Shown piece after piece: positions 11,889 to 15,508 of a DNA stretch of 15,508 nt. The stretch is from positions 1 to 15,508 of the forward strand of contig USEG01000008.1 in NCBI GenBank assembly GCA_900553555.1. The letters are read 5' to 3'. Position 1 is the first letter of the stretch. Each line of letters begins with the position of its first letter. The stretch is from an uncultured Clostridia bacterium. GTDB lineage: Bacteria; Bacillota; Clostridia; Christensenellales; Pumilibacteraceae. Below the pieces are notes generated by a model, which saw only the letters and a program-made list of their open reading frames with translations, made no database searches and was not told the DNA's origin. Both the position numbers and the translations under genes were made by a program.

Positions 11889-13421
11889 CTAATTTGTCCC
11901 CTTTCCGCCGTCTGCGAGTTTAAGAGCGAACCAGAAAGTCGATCCCTTGCCGGCGCTGCTCTTTATTCCGTACTCCGCTCCGAAACTTATGAGTATGTTT
12001 TTTACTATCGACAGGCCTATACCGCTACCCACGACGTTGCGCTTGTTCTGATTGCTGCGATAATATCTTTCCCAGACGTGGTCAAGTTCCTCTTCCGGAA
12101 TACCCTTTCCGTGGTCGGATATTTCCACCTTGGCCATATCGCCGTCTTTAAATACTTTCACAATGACTTTGCGGTCGTCGCCGGCATAGTTTATCGCGTT
12201 GCCCACGAGATTGTATATCACCTGCGTCAAACGCTTTGCGTCGCATCTGACAAACACATCGGGGGATATGTCCGTCTCGAACACATAGCCGTCCCGCTCT
12301 TTAAGGACGTCAAACTGCGCAATGACGCTTTCGGCGACGGCGCTTAACGACACCAATTCGTCCGACATTTCCGCCACTCCCGCCTCCAGCTTGGACAAGT
12401 CCAGAATATCCTCCACCAGCAGCGTGAGTCTGTCCGCTTCGTTGATTATTGTCTGCGTATTGCGGTCGCGCTTTTCCTTTATGTCGCCCGACAGGTCGCG
12501 TATCATCTCCGCGTTGGCCTTTATAAGCGTAAGCGGCGTGCGTATATCGTGCGACACGTTTGTAAGAAAATCGCGGCGGAATTTTTCGGCCTTTATCATC
12601 TCGGAGGTGGCGTAGTTAAGTGCGTCCGCCAGATCGTCGAATTCGTTGTAACCGTTGCCGACGTATTTTTGCGACAAATCGCCGTCGCCTATCTTCTTTG
12701 CCGTCGCGGTAAACTGTCGTATCGGCTTGGAAAACTGCCATGCGATGAAGAAAGATATTATGAGCGAGAAAATAAGGCATATAACGGTTACGATAATCAT
12801 CTGATTGGTCAGAATGTTGATGGTAAAATCGTATTCGTTGATGGTCGTCGAGGTATAAAGAAAGATTTCTTCGCCGTCGTCGGACGTCATCTTCTCGCCG
12901 TAAATAACGGTGAGCGGCGATTCGCTTTTGCCGCGCATAAGAAAACTGCCGTTGCCGTCTATTTCGCTCATACGGAGCAAAAATTCGTATTCGATTACGG
13001 CGCGTGCCGCGGGAAAATCGCTGGGCGTTTCGCCGCTGGCATAAACCGGGTTTGTGTAATACTCTATCTGTGCCTCGTAGGGGTTGAGTTCGTCGCTGCC
13101 CTCCGGAAAAACAAATACAATGGTGGTAAGATTATTGCGGCGCGCGCAGTCTTCCGCCTTGTCGCGAAAGGAGGTTGCGTCGGCGGAATACTGGTTATTT
13201 TTCAAACTCGCCACCAGTTCGCGGCTTTGCTGCGTCAGCCTGTCCACGTACATTTTTGTATAATTGGTGGCAAATATGACCAGCTCGCCCGTCCAGAAAA
13301 AGGCTATTACGCACAGCGCAAGCACTAAAAAAGCCAGCCATGCGCGAAAGACTATGCTGCTTAGCGCAGACTTGGCTTTTTTGGTTTTTCCGTCGTGTTT
13401 TTTTGTCTTGGTTTGCGGCAC
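11889..13421 (-). CDS. Membrane sensor histidine kinase
   Basis: Partner kinase of the adjacent response regulator, 510 aa. Domains: Lys-rich cytoplasmic start, TM1 about 23-44, extracellular sensor about 50-200, TM2 about 205-228, HAMP about 229-280, HisKA with phospho-accepting His291 in V-S-H-D-I-R-T-P-L, N-box near 400-413 (N-L-V-G-N-A), G1 D-H-G-K-G near 436-440, G2 G-S-G-I-G-L near 465-470. All catalytic boxes are intact. The start is a GTG at 13421, with AAGGTG 8 nt before it; no in-frame ATG occurs before about residue 57, which would delete TM1. It lies 13 nt downstream of the regulator gene in one operon. The roughly 150-residue sensor region has no recognisable ligand motif, so the signal is unknown. 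Overall layout is PhoR/VicK-like. Confidence 0.95.
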   Translation of the reverse strand: MPQTKTKKHDGKTKKAKSALSSIVFRAWLAFLVLALCVIAFFWTGELVIFATNYTKMYVDRLTQQSRELVASLKNNQYSADATSFRDKAEDCARRNNLTTIVFVFPEGSDELNPYEAQIEYYTNPVYASGETPSDFPAARAVIEYEFLLRMSEIDGNGSFLMRGKSESPLTVIYGEKMTSDDGEEIFLYTSTTINEYDFTINILTNQMIIVTVICLIFSLIISFFIAWQFSKPIRQFTATAKKIGDGDLSQKYVGNGYNEFDDLADALNYATSEMIKAEKFRRDFLTNVSHDIRTPLTLIKANAEMIRDLSGDIKEKRDRNTQTIINEADRLTLLVEDILDLSKLEAGVAEMSDELVSLSAVAESVIAQFDVLKERDGYVFETDISPDVFVRCDAKRLTQVIYNLVGNAINYAGDDRKVIVKVFKDGDMAKVEISDHGKGIPEEELDHVWERYYRSNQNKRNVVGSGIGLSIVKNILISFGAEYGIKSSAGKGSTFWFALKLADGGKGTN

Positions 13422-13434
13422 TTACAAGTCACCT

Positions 13435-14097
13435 TTACAGTTCGATTTTATAACCCAGTCCGCGCAGAGTGATTATCTTGTCACGGTATTTCCCGAGAGA
13501 GGAACGCAGCATCTTTATGTGGGTGTCCACCGTCCGGTCGTCGCCGTAAAAATCATAGCCCCACACGTTGCTCAAAAGCTTTTCGCGCGAGATGGCGATG
13601 CCGTTGTTTTCGACGAGATAAAAAAGCAGTTCGTATTCCTTGGGCGTCATTTCCACCTTTTTGCCGTCGACAAAGACGTTGCGGCCGGCGATGTCTATCT
13701 CCAGCCCGTCGGACTTTATGAGTTCTTTTTTCTTGGGGCGGGAACGCTTTAATACGGCGCTTATTCTCGCCATAAGTTCTTTGGGCGAAAACGGCTTGGT
13801 CACATAGTCGTCCACGCCTATTTCAAAGCCGAAAAGCTTGTCGTATTCCTCTACGCGCGCAGAAAGAATAATGACGGGTACGTCGCTGAATTTGCGTATT
13901 TCCTTGACGGCCGAATACCCATCCAGTTTCGGCATCATAACGTCCATTATGATAAGGTCGTAATTATCCTCTTTGACCATTTTGACGGCTTTCATGCCGT
14001 CGTCGGTTTCCGCGGTCTCATAGCCTTCGAATTCCGCATACTCCCGGATTATTTCGCGTATGTTCTGCTCGTCGTCCACGATGAGTATTTTTGCCAT
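13435..14097 (-). CDS. OmpR/PhoB-family response regulator
   Basis: DNA-binding response regulator, 220 aa. Receiver domain: acidic pocket D-D at 8-9, phospho-accepting Asp52 in M-D-V-M-M-P, Ser79 in I-I-L-S-A, Lys101 in T-K-P-F. Then a C-terminal winged helix with L-T/M-T-P-K-E-Y-E-L-L near 144-153, S-R-E-K-L-L near 164-169, V-D-T-H-I near 185-189 and the closing R-G-L-G-Y-K. GGAGG sits 9 nt before the ATG. First gene of the operon, followed by the kinase. Targets cannot be deduced here; autoregulation is common in this family. Confidence 0.96.
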   Translation of the reverse strand: MAKILIVDDEQNIREIIREYAEFEGYETAETDDGMKAVKMVKEDNYDLIIMDVMMPKLDGYSAVKEIRKFSDVPVIILSARVEEYDKLFGFEIGVDDYVTKPFSPKELMARISAVLKRSRPKKKELIKSDGLEIDIAGRNVFVDGKKVEMTPKEYELLFYLVENNGIAISREKLLSNVWGYDFYGDDRTVDTHIKMLRSSLGKYRDKIITLRGLGYKIEL

Positions 14098-14130
14098 TAT
14101 CCTCTTCCTCCCGATGAATATTTTTTAATT

Positions 14131-14158
14131 ATTATATAGTCGGTGTGTTTATTGTAAA
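14131..14158 (-). promoter_or_regulatory. Promoter of the two-component operon
   Basis: On the minus strand -35 TTTACA (14158-14153), a 16-nt spacer and perfect -10 TATAAT (14136-14131), with start near 14124 and a short leader before the GGAGG site. Confidence 0.7.
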
Positions 14159-14253
14159 TATAAAAACTGTGACAATTTAATGAAATAGCGACCGCTTTTA
14201 TGGATATATTATAACTTAATTTATCCGAGTTGTCAAATTTATCAATATAACGA

Positions 14254-14282
14254 TTGTATTTTCCGGCATAATGTGCTATAAT
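14254..14282 (+). promoter_or_regulatory. Promoter of the 364-aa gene
   Basis: Perfect -10 TATAAT (14277-14282), a 17-nt spacer and weak -35 TTGTAT (14254-14259). The poor -35 suggests modest or activator-dependent use. It diverges from the two-component promoter about 95 bp away. Confidence 0.6.
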
Positions 14283-14288
14283 TTTTCA

Positions 14289-14411
14289 AAACGCATTTTT
14301 GCACCAAACAGGCAGCTGTTTTACGTCTCACCCCGCCGTACGGAATAGGCGGAAAACGCCTTTACGGCACCGAAACGCGTATGATTTTATAAATCAAAAG
14401 GATAACTAAGC
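14289..14411 (+). promoter_or_regulatory. 123-nt leader with alternative hairpins
   Basis: CCGCC (about 14335) can pair with GGCGG in the segment near 14348-14352, and the same GGCG can instead pair with CGCC around 14357-14360 (stem with GAAAA loop), so the two folds exclude each other. A further small stem GATTT/AAATC lies just before the AAAAGGA ribosome site. This could be a regulated leader or simply a GC-rich untranslated region; I recognise no riboswitch. Confidence 0.35.
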
Positions 14412-15506
14412 ATGACCGAACAGGAAGTAATGAAAGGCCTTGACGCCCTTACAGTAATGACGTATAACCGTACCGACAAAAGCAGTTTGTCTTTTGCCGA
14501 AAAACGCGACATTTTGTACTCCATGTATTGTTTCAGATGCGTTTTCGACGACAGCGAATTAAAGCGCGCGTCCAACATTCTGATAAAATACGGCGTTTCG
14601 TTCGTATTTGCCGACAAGCCTGACGGAGACGGCGTTACGGAAATAACCGACGGCGACAAAAAAGCGTACAAATTCGACGTATATTCTCCGGCTTTCGAAG
14701 CGGCCGTCCGCAACAAGATTATTACGGGCGAAAAGGCAAAGCTGCCGCAAAAGCTCACGATGTTCGAGCTGCCCCTCAAAGTCGTATCGCTTGACGATGC
14801 GGACGACGATCTTAAAGCGCTGTGGTACATCTATTTCCCGTACGTCATCTTAATGGGCGCGCCCATCGAGCACGATTTGTACGAACAATTAAAGCAAAAG
14901 CTGTGCAATCCCGGCGTGTTTCACAAAGTCCTGGGAAGCCGTTACAGCGAAAACATGTTTGTCACGCGCGAGGAAATGAGCGGCGAACATCCGCTTGTGT
15001 GCGACTGGTACGGCGAATTCATCGATTGGAAAAACCAGAAAACCGAAAAGGGCGTATCACGCGGAGTGGCGTTTTTGCAGCGCAGGCTGGCGCTGGGCGA
15101 CTACGACTATGTCATGCGCGAGAGCGAACGTATGCTGGACTGTTTTCCCGACGACGAGGAGCTGATGCTGCTTAACATTGCCGCCCGCATGTCCAAATGC
15201 GCGTCGGTAGATTTTGAAACGCGCGTAAAACTGCTGTCCGAAAACTTTTCGCTTATAAACGATATCATTACCTCCGGCAACGTCAAAAAATACAACTATT
15301 TTCTGTATTACCGCGGCCTGACGCGTCTTGGTATGCAGGATATGGACAACGCGCGCGCCGACTTTATGAGCTGTCTTAAAATAGACGACAAGTTCGAGCC
15401 CGCCATCATGATGCTGAAGGGCATGGAAAAAGCACAACAAACCGACTGCTCCGATTCCTGCTCAAACTGTGACAAAACCTGCGACAAAAAGCCTTCCCGC
15501 GGCTGA
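14412..15506 (+). CDS. Unknown protein, TPR-like C-terminal half, four-Cys tail
   Basis: 364 aa, complete; I do not recognise a named family. No signal peptide. The N-terminal half is acidic and helical (S-F-A-E-K-R-D-I-L-Y near 27-36). The middle has a hydrophobic segment around 138-152 (L-W-Y-I-Y-F-P-Y-V-I-L). From about 215 to 345 paired helices with spaced small and aromatic residues, such as Y-Y-R-G-L-T-R-L-G near 303-311 and A-R-A-D-F near 318-322, look like tetratricopeptide repeats, a protein-binding scaffold. The tail has Cys346, Cys350, Cys353 and Cys357, a possible metal site. AAAAGGA lies 9 nt before the ATG. It is divergent from the two-component operon, so it may be a target, which is only an inference from position. 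Confidence 0.8.
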   Translation: MTEQEVMKGLDALTVMTYNRTDKSSLSFAEKRDILYSMYCFRCVFDDSELKRASNILIKYGVSFVFADKPDGDGVTEITDGDKKAYKFDVYSPAFEAAVRNKIITGEKAKLPQKLTMFELPLKVVSLDDADDDLKALWYIYFPYVILMGAPIEHDLYEQLKQKLCNPGVFHKVLGSRYSENMFVTREEMSGEHPLVCDWYGEFIDWKNQKTEKGVSRGVAFLQRRLALGDYDYVMRESERMLDCFPDDEELMLLNIAARMSKCASVDFETRVKLLSENFSLINDIITSGNVKKYNYFLYYRGLTRLGMQDMDNARADFMSCLKIDDKFEPAIMMLKGMEKAQQTDCSDSCSNCDKTCDKKPSRG

Positions 15507-15508
15507 CC

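Overview
The window looks like a chromosomal segment of a low-to-mid GC Gram-positive bacterium, most likely a Clostridia-type Firmicute. The grounds are strong GGAGG-type ribosome binding sites, TTGACA/TATAAT promoters, a guanine-class riboswitch in front of xpt, a Bmp/Nup-type nucleoside ABC importer, a PadR regulator and a large serine recombinase. No ribosomal RNA or species marker is present, so the taxon is an inference.

From 1 to 5667, all on the minus strand, lies a purine salvage operon read right to left: sigma-A promoter, guanine riboswitch with a terminator, xpt, a BMP-family lipoprotein, an ABC ATPase, a permease and a second permease that runs off the left edge. One guanine-sensing leader therefore appears to control both import of nucleosides or bases and their conversion to nucleotides. 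A 10-bp hairpin between the lipoprotein and ATPase genes probably sets unequal expression.

From about 5.69 to 9.70 kb lies an accessory island. It holds a truncated small ORF, three terminator-like hairpins, an AT-rich minus-strand operon (PadR regulator, alpha/beta hydrolase, 53-aa zinc ribbon joined by ATGA overlaps), a divergent promoter built on a shared palindrome, a striking 184-nt nested inverted-repeat element, and a plus-strand large serine recombinase. The recombinase 3' end overlaps an intact tRNA-Ala(GGC) gene on the opposite strand, beside tRNA-Val(GAC), which points to integration at the tRNA locus.

From 9.74 to 14.1 kb, on the minus strand, come the tRNA promoter, an iron-dependent alcohol dehydrogenase with its terminator, an unrecognised 217-aa protein, and an OmpR-type two-component pair. 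From 14.2 to 15.5 kb a divergent promoter with a possibly structured leader drives an unrecognised 364-aa protein with TPR-like character and a four-cysteine tail.

The most unusual item is the 184-nt folded element at 7818..8001. It sits in the leader of the recombinase transcript and matches no RNA family I can name.
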